From contig NZ_LN623540.1 in NCBI RefSeq assembly GCF_000826065.2, forward strand, positions 191,448 through 255,447: a stretch of 64,000 nt of DNA, given 5' to 3'. Each line of letters opens with the position of its first letter. The stretch's first letter is position 1. This DNA is from Tessaracoccus massiliensis. Lineage in GTDB: Bacteria; Actinomycetota; Actinomycetes; Propionibacteriales; Propionibacteriaceae. Below, piece after piece: positions 56,015 to 64,000 of this stretch. The notes beneath the pieces were generated by a model, which was given only the letters and a program-made list of their open reading frames with translations, searched no databases and had not been told where the DNA came from. Both the position numbers and the translations under genes were made by a program.

Positions 56015-56509
56015 TCAGGCGCCGTTGAACGCAATCACTTCAACCTGCAGCGAGCCGTCAGCCAGCGGCAGCCGCTGGTAGGAGCCTCGCTCATCGGCCA
56101 GTTCGCGGCTCCGATCCGCGCAGGTCATGCCTGCGGGAGGGGTACCGAGGCACGCCTCCACCGTGGCCGGCTCGTACGTGCCGAGGGACTGCTCCCACTC
56201 GGCGATGCCGTCGGCCGGGATGATGAGGGTGGCATCCATGTGCCAGTCCTGGAACTGCCGGTAGTTCGATTCCTGCACGACGGTGCCCTGCGGCAGGACC
56301 ATCCCGGTCATCCTCTCGATGGCGTGGGGTTTGATGTCGGTGCACTTGGCGTCCATCACTCGTGAGACACACGTGGCGTCTTCGCCCTCGGTGGGGACGG
56401 TGGCGGCGTAGAAGGTGGCGTGCATGACCGCCCCGATGAGGTACAACGGGATGGCATTGATCACCACCACGCCGGCAACGAGGATCCAGAACCAGGGCTT
56501 CTTCAACAC
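56015..56509 (-). CDS. Membrane-anchored protein of unknown function
   Basis: A 164-residue protein with one N-terminal membrane helix (about 7-29) and an extracellular part containing four cysteines (two near residues 47 and 56, two near 119 and 129), likely forming disulphides. GGAAGG precedes the GTG start. No family recognised. It is 33 nt downstream of the metallopeptidase gene on the same strand and may be co-transcribed. Confidence 0.6.
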   Translation of the reverse strand: MLKKPWFWILVAGVVVINAIPLYLIGAVMHATFYAATVPTEGEDATCVSRVMDAKCTDIKPHAIERMTGMVLPQGTVVQESNYRQFQDWHMDATLIIPADGIAEWEQSLGTYEPATVEACLGTPPAGMTCADRSRELADERGSYQRLPLADGSLQVEVIAFNGA

Positions 56510-56542
56510 CCTTCCAGGATGCCCGACGGCGGGCTCAGCGGA

Positions 56543-57404
56543 TCACTCTCCGCCTAGTCCTTCCAGCCATTCGGCATCCGACTCAGGGCCAGGCATGGGG
56601 GCCTCGGCGTCTGCGTCGGGCACGGTGCAGTTGAGCTCTTCACCGGGGGCGGGGCCGAATTCCTTGCCGCCGAAGATGACGTCCTTGGCGTAGGCGTAGT
56701 ACGCGTCGTGTTCGCCGGTGTTGTACGGGTTGTCGAGCGCGCAGCGGCCCACGTAGTAGCCGATGACGTCCGCGAAGACCTCGGTGACCTTGCCGCCGGC
56801 GTACTCGGAGAAGCGGCCCTCCTGAGCGTGCAGTCGCTTGAAATCCGTCCAGTACTTCGGCTCCGAGTACCGGTCCGAGTTGAGCACGTGCGCCAGTTCG
56901 TGCGCGACGAGGCGGGTCAGGCGACCCTCGTCGCCGGAATCCAGCGCGCGCTGGAACTTGGCGAAATCGAGCGAGACGTAGTTGGGCTTGGTGAGGCTCC
57001 AGTCCCCCCAGGCGTAGCCGCTGATGTTGGTGGTGTTGAGGCCCACCTTGCCGCCCACCTTCTGCTGCAGATCAGCGCGGTAGGTGGTGCACTCCATCGC
57101 GTCGAGCGTCTCCCACAGGATCTTGATCGACGGGCGGCGCTCCTCCGTCCACTGAGAACCGGCCAGCTCGAAACCGAAGTTCTCGGTGAGCTGCGCCGCG
57201 ATCTCAGCGATGGGCGCGTCCTCCGGGAACGGGAACGTGGAGGGGCAGGGGGTGGGGATGCCGGTGACCGGCATGCCCGGTGGGGATGCCGGTGACCGGC
57301 ATGACCGGCGCGGGGGCGATGGGGAGGGCATCTGCGGAGGGTGCCACGAAGGAGCCAACTGTCACAGCGGCCAGCGCTGCGAGCGAGGCGATCCATTTAC
57401 GCAC
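56543..57404 (-). pseudogene. Secreted zinc metallopeptidase gene interrupted by a 28-bp tandem duplication
   Basis: The 5' part (57404 down to about 57307) encodes a signal peptide, VRKWIASLAALAAVTVGSF ending at ADA. The 3' part encodes a neutral-zinc-peptidase-like domain with HELAH in RLVAHELAHVLN, a downstream EVFADVIGYYVG carrying the expected glutamate, and cysteines near the end. The two parts are in different frames, separated by a perfect-length 28-bp direct repeat. Removing one copy joins them in one frame. The gene is therefore off in this sequence unless the repeat count changes or frameshifting occurs. GGGAG precedes the GTG; an ATG at 57425 is the alternative start. Confidence 0.72.
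57251..57306. repeat. 28-bp tandem duplication inside metallopeptidase gene
   Basis: Two adjacent copies (57251-57278 and 57279-57306) of GGTGGGGATGCCGGTGACCG plus eight bases, differing at one base. 28 is not a multiple of three, so the duplication shifts the frame. Confidence 0.9.
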
Positions 57405-57519
57405 TAGAGAAGCTCCCGTGATCATCGTCGATGCTCTGTCAGAGATAAGAGTTCCTGAAGATTCTCAGGAAATCAAACCAGTGACCAGCCTACCCTCGGA
57501 AATGGACAGTCACCATGAC

Positions 57520-57557
57520 TGTGGATAACTCGGACGACTCGCCGGAAGTTATCCACA
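57520..57557. promoter_or_regulatory. Inverted pair of consensus DnaA boxes between metallopeptidase gene and Tad operon
   Basis: TGTGGATAA (57520-57528) and TTATCCACA (57549-57557) are both identical to the DnaA-box consensus and form an 11-bp inverted repeat with a 16-nt spacer. It lies in the 224-bp gap between divergent genes, 72 nt before the first Tad gene. Confidence 0.5.
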
Positions 57558-57628
57558 ATTTGCTCCGGCGTGCTGAAAAGTGACCCCTTCGCTGCCTAGA
57601 TTCGTCAGACCGAAGAGGGGCAGTAGGC

Positions 57629-58276
57629 ATGCATAACCAGGAACGTCCACCGAAGCCGGATCTCACCCCGCCCACGGCACCGAGGCCGGAGGCGGTCCAA
57701 CTCCGGGCCCGACGCAGCCCGAAGCTGGTCGCGTTGGGGGTGCTGCTCGTCGTGCTCGGCGGGATCGGCGCGGCGGCGCTCTACACCATGAACGCGGATC
57801 AGCGCGCCGTCGTCGTGATGGCCACCGACGTGGCGCGGGGTGACCTGGTCTCGCGCGAGCACCTCGCCGTGCTGGAGGTGCCCGCCGCACTGGGCGTGGA
57901 GGGCCTTGCGGCTGAGGAGATGGAGGCGCTCGTCGGGCAGAGGGCCCGCACGGATCTGCCGGAGGGCTCGTTCCCGCTCGCGCGGCACGTCGGTGATGAT
58001 CCCCTGCCGGACGGCCGCAGCCTGGTGGGCCTGCGCCTGTCGCTCGGCAAACTGCCCACCACGGATCTACCGCCGGGCACCACCGTGCGCCTGGTGGGGC
58101 TGTTGGAGGGCGAGGAGACCGCCGTCGACGCCGTGGTGGCGTCGCGCCCCAGGCTGCTCGACGACGGCGCCAGCTATTCACTGGACGTGCAGGTGGCCGA
58201 CGGCGAGGCCGACGCCGTGGCCAGGCTCTCGGCCGGTGACCTGCTGGCCCTCGTGGTTGTGACCGGGGAGGGCTGA
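57629..58276 (+). CDS. SAF-domain protein of the Tad pilus locus (CpaB/RcpC-like)
   Basis: A 215-residue protein with a Pro-rich cytoplasmic N-terminus, one membrane helix (about 34-53, LVALGVLLVVLGGIGAAAL) and an extracytoplasmic SAF domain starting at VVVMATDVARGDLVSREHLAV. This layout is that of CpaB/RcpC proteins of Tad and Flp pili, which act at the cell envelope. It heads the operon and overlaps the next gene by TGATG. GAGGGGC precedes the ATG. Confidence 0.82.
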   Translation: MHNQERPPKPDLTPPTAPRPEAVQLRARRSPKLVALGVLLVVLGGIGAAALYTMNADQRAVVVMATDVARGDLVSREHLAVLEVPAALGVEGLAAEEMEALVGQRARTDLPEGSFPLARHVGDDPLPDGRSLVGLRLSLGKLPTTDLPPGTTVRLVGLLEGEETAVDAVVASRPRLLDDGASYSLDVQVADGEADAVARLSAGDLLALVVVTGEG

Positions 58277-59076
58277 TGGCGGTCATCGTGTTCACTTCAG
58301 CAACCGGGGCGCCGGGCGTGACCACCGCGTCGTTGGGCATGGCGCTGACCTGGCCGCGCCACGCGCTGCTGGCGGATTGCGACCGCGAACCCGCGCACGC
58401 GGTGCAGGCCGGCTACCTGCGCGGCATGGATCACGGCGGGCGCGGGCTCATGACGCTGGCGCACCTGCACCGTGAGGGCAACGCGCTGGCCCCGGAGTTG
58501 TGGCGCCAGACGCTGCCTCTGGCGGAGGGCGGCGACCTGCAGCGCAGGTTCCTCCCCGGCTTCACCTCGCCGGGGGCGGCCCGCCTGTTCGAGCACGTGT
58601 GGCCGGCCCTGGGTGAGGCGTTCGAGTCGCTGGATGGGCAGGGCGTCGACGTGCTGGTGGACGCCGGGCGCCTCTCCACGTCGGGCCTCCCGCTGGGCCT
58701 CCTCAGCGCGGCGGACGTGGTGCTGCTCACGGTGCGTTCCTCGCTGCGCTCCCTCGCCGGGGCCCGCCTCCACCTCTACACCCTCACCGATCAGTTGGCG
58801 GCACTCCCACGCCAGACGCAACTGGGCCTGGTGATCGTGGGACCGGGCCGCCCCTATTCGGCGGCGGAGATCGCCGCGCAGTTCTCGCTGCCCTGCTGGG
58901 CGGAGGTCCCGTGGGACGCGAAGGCCGCTGAGGTGCTCAGCGACGGCGCGCCCGAGCCGCGGCGCTTCTTCGAGGGGTCGTTCATGGGCCGCCTCCGCGC
59001 CGACGGCAAGGCGGTCTCGGACCGGCTGGCGCGGGCGCGCCAGGCCACCGCCGTCGTGACGGGAGGCCCCCGATGA
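58276..59076 (+). CDS. CpaE/TadZ-like MinD-family protein with degenerate P-loop
   Basis: A 266-residue protein with the ParA/MinD fold: N-terminal IVFTSATGAPGVTTASLGMAL, where the usual GKGGxGKT is replaced by ATGAPGVTTAS with no lysine, then ADCDREP in place of the Walker A' aspartate strand and DVLVDAGRL as the Walker B strand. TadZ/CpaE proteins place the pilus machine at a cell pole; many lack ATPase residues. It overlaps tadA by 4 nt. Confidence 0.78.
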   Translation: MAVIVFTSATGAPGVTTASLGMALTWPRHALLADCDREPAHAVQAGYLRGMDHGGRGLMTLAHLHREGNALAPELWRQTLPLAEGGDLQRRFLPGFTSPGAARLFEHVWPALGEAFESLDGQGVDVLVDAGRLSTSGLPLGLLSAADVVLLTVRSSLRSLAGARLHLYTLTDQLAALPRQTQLGLVIVGPGRPYSAAEIAAQFSLPCWAEVPWDAKAAEVLSDGAPEPRRFFEGSFMGRLRADGKAVSDRLARARQATAVVTGGPR

Positions 59077-60527
59077 GCGTGCACGAGCTACCTCCGCTGT
59101 CCGGAGCGCTGGGCCGGTTGGGTATGGCAGGGACGCCCGGGCCGGTCATGCCGGCGCGCAGGTCCATGGCCGGGGTGTCGCCCGCCACGCCGGCGCGGAT
59201 GCCCGCGCCGCCGTCGGAGGTGGACTGGCACCTGGTGGTGACGCTGCGCCGGGAGGCGGCGGAGGCGATCACGCTGGCCGGCGCGGAGTGGCTGAGCGCG
59301 CGCGGCCAGCCCATGCCGGAGGCGGACCGGAGGGTGCAGGGCCGCTCCATCATCCGCCGGGTGGTGCACTCCCATGCCCAGGCCCTCGGTGATTCCGGGG
59401 AGGCGCTGTGGCCCATGGAACTGGAGACCCGCTACGCCGATGCCGTCGAGAGCGCGATCTTCGGCTACGGGAGGCTCCAGCCGCTGTTCGAGATCCCCGA
59501 GGCGGAAAACGTGGAGATCCACGGCTGCGACTCGGTGATGATCCAGTACGGCGACGGCCGCCGCGTGGCGCATCCCAAGGTGGCGGATTCCGACGAGGAA
59601 CTGGTCGACGCGATCCGCTTCCTGGGAGAGACCGCCTCGCCGCCGCGGCCCTTCGACGACCTCCACCCGACGATGACGCTGGCCCTCGGCAACCGCTTCA
59701 GGCTCCACGCCATCGGCTTCGGGCTGTCCTACCGCCCGAGCGTGGTCATCCGCCAGCACCGGTTGACCGACGTGACGCTGTCTGACCTCGCCGAGACCGG
59801 CATGCTTCCCCCACACCTGGCACGGATGCTGCAATCGGCCGTGTTGGCCCGTAAATCCATCGTGATCTCAGGCGATCAGGGAGCAGGAAAAACAACGTTG
59901 CTCAGAGCGTTGATCGCGGCCATCCACCCCAACGAACGCTTCGGCACACTCGAGACGGATTACGAGTTGCTCACCCATCTCCTGAAGAGCCGACGCAACG
60001 TGCTCGCCCTGCAGGCCCGCATCGGCATGGGCGAGAGTTCAGGTGGTGTCGGGGTGGGCGACTACACCGTCGCGGATCTCATTCCCGAGGCTCTACGGCA
60101 GAACCTCACGCGCCTGGTCGTCGGCGAGGTGCGTGGCGCGGAGGCGGGCGCGATGTTCGAAGCCATGCAGTCCGGGGCCGGCACCCTGTCAACCACCCAT
60201 TCGCATTCCGCCAGCTCCACCATCGACCGCCTGGCCGCCCGGGTCGCCCAGGGGCGGGTGCTCAGCATCGAGGATGCGATGAACCAGATCGCGCACCACA
60301 TCGACTTCCTGGTCCACGTCCAACTCGTTGACGACGCATGGCGCGGCGGCACCCGTCGCCGCTTCGTCTCGGAGGTGCGGCAACTCACTGGCTCCCTCGA
60401 GGGCGGCAGACCCGCCACGCACCTGGTGTACCGGGCAGGCACGGAGGCGGAAGCCGAACTGTTCCAACCCGAAGCGGCGATGGCGGCGGAGCTCGCCCAG
60501 TTCGACGGAGTCTCGCTGTGGGCGTGA
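59073..60527 (+). CDS. tadA: Tad pilus secretion ATPase (TadA/CpaF)
   Basis: A 484-residue type II/IV secretion ATPase. Walker A GDQGAGKTT (G267-T275, K273), the Asp box FGTLETDYEL, Walker B LVVGEVRGAEAGAMFEAM and the His box STTHSHSASS are all present, with the N-terminal CpaF domain ahead (YADAVESAIFGYGRLQPLF). It powers assembly of the Flp pilus together with TadB and TadC. The N-terminal 50 residues are Pro/Ala-rich and probably disordered. Confidence 0.95.
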   Translation: MSVHELPPLSGALGRLGMAGTPGPVMPARRSMAGVSPATPARMPAPPSEVDWHLVVTLRREAAEAITLAGAEWLSARGQPMPEADRRVQGRSIIRRVVHSHAQALGDSGEALWPMELETRYADAVESAIFGYGRLQPLFEIPEAENVEIHGCDSVMIQYGDGRRVAHPKVADSDEELVDAIRFLGETASPPRPFDDLHPTMTLALGNRFRLHAIGFGLSYRPSVVIRQHRLTDVTLSDLAETGMLPPHLARMLQSAVLARKSIVISGDQGAGKTTLLRALIAAIHPNERFGTLETDYELLTHLLKSRRNVLALQARIGMGESSGGVGVGDYTVADLIPEALRQNLTRLVVGEVRGAEAGAMFEAMQSGAGTLSTTHSHSASSTIDRLAARVAQGRVLSIEDAMNQIAHHIDFLVHVQLVDDAWRGGTRRRFVSEVRQLTGSLEGGRPATHLVYRAGTEAEAELFQPEAAMAAELAQFDGVSLWA

Positions 60528-61375
60528 TGGTGGCGGCCGCCGCGGGCTGCGCCGTCGGGTTGGGGGTGACGCTGGTCATCCTCGGGCTGCGCCGCGCCCA
60601 CGATCTGCCCACAGAATCATCCACAGGCCTGTGGACAAGGTGGCAGACGTGGTGGAGAGATCTCTCGCCACGCCGTCGGCTCTGGTTCGCCGGGGCCCTG
60701 GCCGGCGGCGTGTTGACGACGGTGACCACCGGCTGGCTGCCCGCCCTGCTGCTGGTGCCGGGGATCGGCATCGTGGTGCCGCTCCTCCTGGTGGCCCCGC
60801 CCAACCGGGAGATCGAGGTGCTCGCGGCGCTCGACCGCTGGGTGCGACTCCTGGCCACGTCCCTTTCCTCGGGCAGGTCCATCCGCGACGCGATCTTCTC
60901 CACCCGACACCAGGCGCCGCCGGTGCTCGCCGGCCCGGTGCAGAGGCTGTGCGTCCGGCTCGACCAGCGGTGGAGCATGAAGGAGGCGCTGTTCGCCATG
61001 GCCGACGAGTTGCGCTCGGCAGATGCCGACGCGGTGGTGGCGGCCCTGGCCATCGCTGCGGGCCGCGGGGGCGCGGGCGCCCGTGCCACGCTGGCGGCCC
61101 TCTCGGACAACAGCCAGGACAGACTCCGAGCGCTGCGGGAGGTCGCCGCGGAGCGGGCCAAGCCGCGCGCCGTGGTGCGTCAGGTGACGTTCATCACGCT
61201 CGCGGTGCTGGGTGCCGCGGTGCTGTTCAACAGCCAGTTCTTCACGCCGTACCGCACTCCCATCGGGCAACTCGTCGCGCTGACGCTCGCGTTCGCCTAC
61301 CTCGGCTGCCTGGTGGTGCTGCGCCGCCAGACCGTCCCCGCCATGGCACCGCGCTTCCTGATGAGCCAGCCATGA
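60524..61375 (+). CDS. tadB: Tad pilus inner-membrane platform protein TadB
   Basis: A 283-residue T2SS F-like protein with helices at about 2-22, 52-85 and two near the C-terminus, and the T2SSF domain around LLATSLSSGRSIRDAIF. It forms the membrane platform with TadC. The GTG at 60524 overlaps the tadA stop; ATG 60527 is equivalent. An early coding segment contains TGTGGACAA, a near DnaA box. Confidence 0.88.
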   Translation: MMVAAAAGCAVGLGVTLVILGLRRAHDLPTESSTGLWTRWQTWWRDLSPRRRLWFAGALAGGVLTTVTTGWLPALLLVPGIGIVVPLLLVAPPNREIEVLAALDRWVRLLATSLSSGRSIRDAIFSTRHQAPPVLAGPVQRLCVRLDQRWSMKEALFAMADELRSADADAVVAALAIAAGRGGAGARATLAALSDNSQDRLRALREVAAERAKPRAVVRQVTFITLAVLGAAVLFNSQFFTPYRTPIGQLVALTLAFAYLGCLVVLRRQTVPAMAPRFLMSQP

Positions 61376-62247
61376 TGATGGGCATCGCGATCGCCTGCGG
61401 CATGGTGGCCGGGTTCGGCCTCCTTCTCGTGGTCCGGGGTGCGACGGCGGCACCCATCCGGTTGGGCGATGCGCTCGCGGTGCTCGACCGGCGCCTGCCC
61501 TCGGCGGAGCCGGAACCCGTGCCGGGCATCGACGGATGGGGAGACCGACTCCACCGTCGGCTCCGGCTGCCGCTGAGCGCCAGGCAACAGAAGCTTCTGC
61601 TGATGCAGGACCGCACCATCGGGGACTTCTTCGTGGAGAAGCTCGTCTGGACGCTGACCGGATTCTTCCTCCCCGCAATCTGGGGTGCCTTGCAGTTCGC
61701 GCTGGGCCGCACCGCGGGGCTCACGCCGCTCCTGTTCGCGCTGCTGGGCGCGTCGAGTGGCTTCTTCATCGCCGACGTACGGCTGCGCTCCGGCGCGGCG
61801 GAGCAGAAGCGCTCGGCCACCGACGGCATCCACACCTTCTTCGACCTGGTGGTGCTCGAACGCCTGGCCAACGCTTCCGCGGCGCAGGCCGCGTCCAACG
61901 CGGCCGCGATCTCGGACGCCCCGCTGTTCCGGCGCATCTCGGCCGGCCTCGAGCGGGCCCGGATGGAACAGGTCCAGCCGTGGCCGGAGATGCGCCGCAT
62001 CGCCGAGGAATGGGGTGTGCCGGAACTCTCTGATTTCGCCGACGTCATGCAACTCGAGGAACAGGGTGCCGGGCTGGCCGACGTGCTGCGGGCGCGGGTA
62101 CGTGAGTTGCGCGACGCGCACCTGAGCCAGCAGAAGGCCAAGGCCCAGGCGGACAGCGAATCGATGACGCTGTGGATGACCATCCCCGCACTGTTACTGG
62201 GCGTGGCGCTCGTCGCGCCCGCCCTCCTGACCTTGACGGGAGGGTGA
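61372..62247 (+). CDS. tadC: Tad pilus inner-membrane platform protein TadC
   Basis: A 291-residue T2SS F-like protein with an N-terminal helix, a pair of helices at about 100-140 and a C-terminal helix (ALLLGVALVAPALLTL). The F-domain features FFDLVVLERLANASAAQAA and ADVMQLEEQGAGLADVLRARVRELR typical of TadC. It overlaps tadB by ATGA. It is followed by a 111-bp gap with two DnaA-box-like sites before the pilin. Confidence 0.88.
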   Translation: MMMGIAIACGMVAGFGLLLVVRGATAAPIRLGDALAVLDRRLPSAEPEPVPGIDGWGDRLHRRLRLPLSARQQKLLLMQDRTIGDFFVEKLVWTLTGFFLPAIWGALQFALGRTAGLTPLLFALLGASSGFFIADVRLRSGAAEQKRSATDGIHTFFDLVVLERLANASAAQAASNAAAISDAPLFRRISAGLERARMEQVQPWPEMRRIAEEWGVPELSDFADVMQLEEQGAGLADVLRARVRELRDAHLSQQKAKAQADSESMTLWMTIPALLLGVALVAPALLTLTGG

Positions 62248-62267
62248 TGTCAAGCGAATCCCATGCC

Positions 62268-62309
62268 TGTGGACAACTATTGCAACCTTTCACCTTTTCC
62301 TGTGGATAA
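62268..62309 (+). promoter_or_regulatory. Two direct DnaA-box-like sites upstream of the Flp pilin
   Basis: TGTGGACAA (62268-62276, one mismatch) and TGTGGATAA (62301-62309, consensus) are in the same orientation, 33 nt apart start to start, in the only sizeable gap of the Tad operon. They precede the pilin start by 50 nt. Confidence 0.42.
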
Positions 62310-62358
62310 CCCGATTTCGACCCCCACTACCAGCCAAAGTGTTCTTGAGGAGGAACCC

Positions 62359-62541
62359 ATGTCAGCCATCCACCACACCCTCGGCCTCATCGTCCAGGCC
62401 CTCGCCCCCGCCCCCCGCCGCGACGAGCGGGGCCTGAGCCAGAGCACGGAGAACGCCATCCTGCTCGCCGGCGCCGCCGGCATCGCGGTGATCATCATCA
62501 CCGTCATCACCGCCTACGTCACCGACAACCTGCCGGGCTGA
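62359..62541 (+). CDS. Flp/Tad-type pilin
   Basis: A 60-residue pilin-like protein: leader with RRDERG, then the processing-type region GLSQSTENAILLAGAAGIAVIIITVITAYV, a single hydrophobic helix with a glutamate at the usual +5-like position, and a short NLPG tail. It is the probable pilus subunit or a minor pilin. GAGGAGGAACCC gives a strong ribosome site, as expected for an abundant product. Confidence 0.82.
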   Translation: MSAIHHTLGLIVQALAPAPRRDERGLSQSTENAILLAGAAGIAVIIITVITAYVTDNLPG

Positions 62542-62542
62542 C

Positions 62543-64000
62543 ATGGCACAGGGAGGTCTCGGCCAGCGATTGGCGAAGGCGGGCGCAGCGCTGATCGCGC
62601 TGGGCGCGCTGCTGATCGGCGTGCCCTGGTTCCTCCTGCAGTTCGCCAACCCCGCGTACCTGCTACAGGTCGACTGGGTCGACGCGCTCACCGTCGGCGC
62701 GGATTCCCGGCTCATCCTCGCCCTGCTGGGCACCATCGCCTGGGTGGCCTGGGCGGTGGTCGCGCTGACGATCCTCTTCGAGTTCGTCGCCGTGCTCAGC
62801 CGCCAGCGCATCCGGATCCGGCTACCCGGCACGGCTTGGCTCCGCCCTGCCATCGGGGCGCTGGTGCTCACCGCCGTGGCGGCCCCGACGATGGCCTCCG
62901 CAGACACCGGAGTCGCCGCGCCGCCCGTGGAGGCCCACCTCCCACCGCCCGTGATCGCCTCCGCGGAGCCGGGCACACCCACCTCGATGACGGAGACGGC
63001 CACTGCCGGGCGCAGTTACGAGGTGCAGCCCGGTGACGAGTTGTGGTCCATCGCCGAGCGCGAGCTGGGCTCCGGTGAGCGGTGGCGCGACATCGTGGCC
63101 CTCAATCCAGGCGTCACCGAGTCCTCCAGGCTGTCGCCCGGAGCCGCGCTGCAGTTGCCGCAGGACGAGCCTCCCGCTCCCACCGTCGTGGTGGAGGAGG
63201 GCGACACCCTGTGGCACATCGCCGAGGACCAACTGGGTGACCCGCACCGCTGGCCCGAAATCCACCAGGCCAACCTCCACCAGATTCAGGATCCGGATCA
63301 GATCGACGTGGGGTGGGAGTTGCAGCTGCCGCCCTCCGCCGATGAGGCACCACCGCCGCCACCTGAGCCCACACCGGGCCCGGCCGCTGCGCCGGCGGCC
63401 AGCGGTGCCATGGGGATCGACGATCTCCGGGTGCCGGATCCTCCGCTGGAGGAACGGCGGGGATCTGCGGCAGACGCCGTGCGGGAGTCCTTCCCGTCCA
63501 CGCCCCAGGCCACCACCGCACCCACCGATGGTGGCGCGTCCGCCGTCGAGCACGCCGGTACCAGCCCTGTGGACGTCCACGACACAGATGCGGACATGGA
63601 CGAGGACCAGACCGATTATCAGGGCCTGCTCCTGCCGGTGGGTGCGGCCCTGGCCGGCGCGGTGCTGCTGGGAGTCGCCACCCGGCGACGCACCCAGGTG
63701 CTGGCCCGCGCCGTGGGCCGCAGGCTGGTGCCGGTACCGGCTCAGGTCGCCCGGTTCTGGACGGCGCTCGCCCACCGCTCCGAGGACCGGACCGTCGAAC
63801 CCACGGATCCCACCCCCACCACCCTCGTCCTCGGGTGGGAGGGCGACGAGGCGGTGCAGCTGGACGTGGAGGCCGAGCGGGCCGTCATGTTCACCGGCGG
63901 TGAGGCGGCCTCCGCGCTGGGGGCCGCCATCACCGGGTTGGCGTGCACGCCCTGGGCCAGCGAGGCTGAGCTGATCATCGTGGACGGCGACGACTGGGTG
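62543..64000 (+). CDS. LysM-domain membrane protein of the Tad locus (3' end outside window)
   Basis: Open to the window end: 486 codons visible. Three membrane helices (about 13-34, 57-82 and 101-120), then two LysM domains (about 159-206 with YEVQPGDELWSIAERELG, and 214-263 with VVEEGDTLWHIAEDQLGD), a Pro-rich linker, a further helix (about 363-383) and the start of a folded domain (TLVLGWEGDEAVQLDVE). Proteins of this layout in actinobacterial Tad loci often continue into a bacterial transcriptional activator domain, which cannot be checked here. The ATG is 1 nt after the pilin stop. It likely links the machine to peptidoglycan. Confidence 0.8.
   Translation, partial: MAQGGLGQRLAKAGAALIALGALLIGVPWFLLQFANPAYLLQVDWVDALTVGADSRLILALLGTIAWVAWAVVALTILFEFVAVLSRQRIRIRLPGTAWLRPAIGALVLTAVAAPTMASADTGVAAPPVEAHLPPPVIASAEPGTPTSMTETATAGRSYEVQPGDELWSIAERELGSGERWRDIVALNPGVTESSRLSPGAALQLPQDEPPAPTVVVEEGDTLWHIAEDQLGDPHRWPEIHQANLHQIQDPDQIDVGWELQLPPSADEAPPPPPEPTPGPAAAPAASGAMGIDDLRVPDPPLEERRGSAADAVRESFPSTPQATTAPTDGGASAVEHAGTSPVDVHDTDADMDEDQTDYQGLLLPVGAALAGAVLLGVATRRRTQVLARAVGRRLVPVPAQVARFWTALAHRSEDRTVEPTDPTPTTLVLGWEGDEAVQLDVEAERAVMFTGGEAASALGAAITGLACTPWASEAELIIVDGDDWV

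Noticed and set aside
57520-62309. DnaA-box group read as a chromosomal origin
   Set aside because: Only three perfect and two near-perfect boxes spread over 5 kb, no AT-rich unwinding region and no dnaA, dnaN or gyrase genes nearby.

Overview
The window is high-GC DNA with tightly packed operons, many 4-nt ATGA/GTGA or 1-nt TGATG gene overlaps, frequent GTG starts and many starts without a Shine-Dalgarno. The gene content points to an actinobacterium of the Propionibacteriaceae type: pta-ackA, pyruvate phosphate dikinase with its regulator, a membrane pyrophosphatase, an Mrp antiporter with fused A/B subunits, a FemX-type peptidoglycan branching enzyme and a Tad pilus locus. The family is inferred from gene content, not from a marker gene; no rRNA or tRNA gene is visible.

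Layout. 1-3747: 3' part of a Mrp Na+/H+ antiporter operon (mrpAB-C-D-E-F-G). 3789-6518: two flavin enzymes and a Pro-rich membrane protein. 6561-9814: pta-ackA. 10109-13399: a three-gene operon (SDR reductase, PlsC-type acyltransferase, alkyl-DHAP-synthase-like flavoenzyme) that matches the three enzyme classes of ether-lipid synthesis. 13483-17830: yaaA, a metP/metS-like methionine/alanine importer and three paralogous small membrane proteins. 18017-27617: a pyrophosphate-energy region (ppdK, its regulator ppsR, hppA) interrupted between ppdK and ppsR by a five-gene type-VII-style polymorphic toxin/immunity cassette (20941-23118). 27704-33737: lipoprotein, FKBP, phosphatase, nnrD, FemX and an alanine-racemase-like gene. 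33809-41517: epimerase, GT87 mannosyltransferase, PBP1, MscS, cca. 41727-45068: a large secreted GH84 hexosaminidase. 45413-52917: gltA, transporter, double hydrolase, radical SAM protein, divergent PRPP synthetase. 53018-57404: a zone of gene decay (truncated MFS, internally deleted rocD, a secreted metallopeptidase frameshifted by a 28-bp duplication) around an intact alcohol dehydrogenase. 57629-64000: Tad pilus operon (SAF/CpaB-like, CpaE-like, tadA, tadB, tadC, Flp pilin, LysM protein running off the end).

Functional links. Pta-AckA makes acetate and ATP. PPDK exchanges pyruvate and PEP using PPi/AMP, and the membrane PPase couples PPi to an ion gradient that the Mrp antiporter could exchange. 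The FemX/Alr-like pair, PBP1 and the GT87 protein belong to envelope assembly.

Two signals recur across genes. At least twelve starts have a TANNNT hexamer 6-8 nt upstream and usually no Shine-Dalgarno, which suggests leaderless transcripts. Several families of palindromic intergenic repeats recur, one making up a coding linker and one supplying a stop codon. Consensus DnaA-box sequences sit at both non-coding gaps of the Tad locus.
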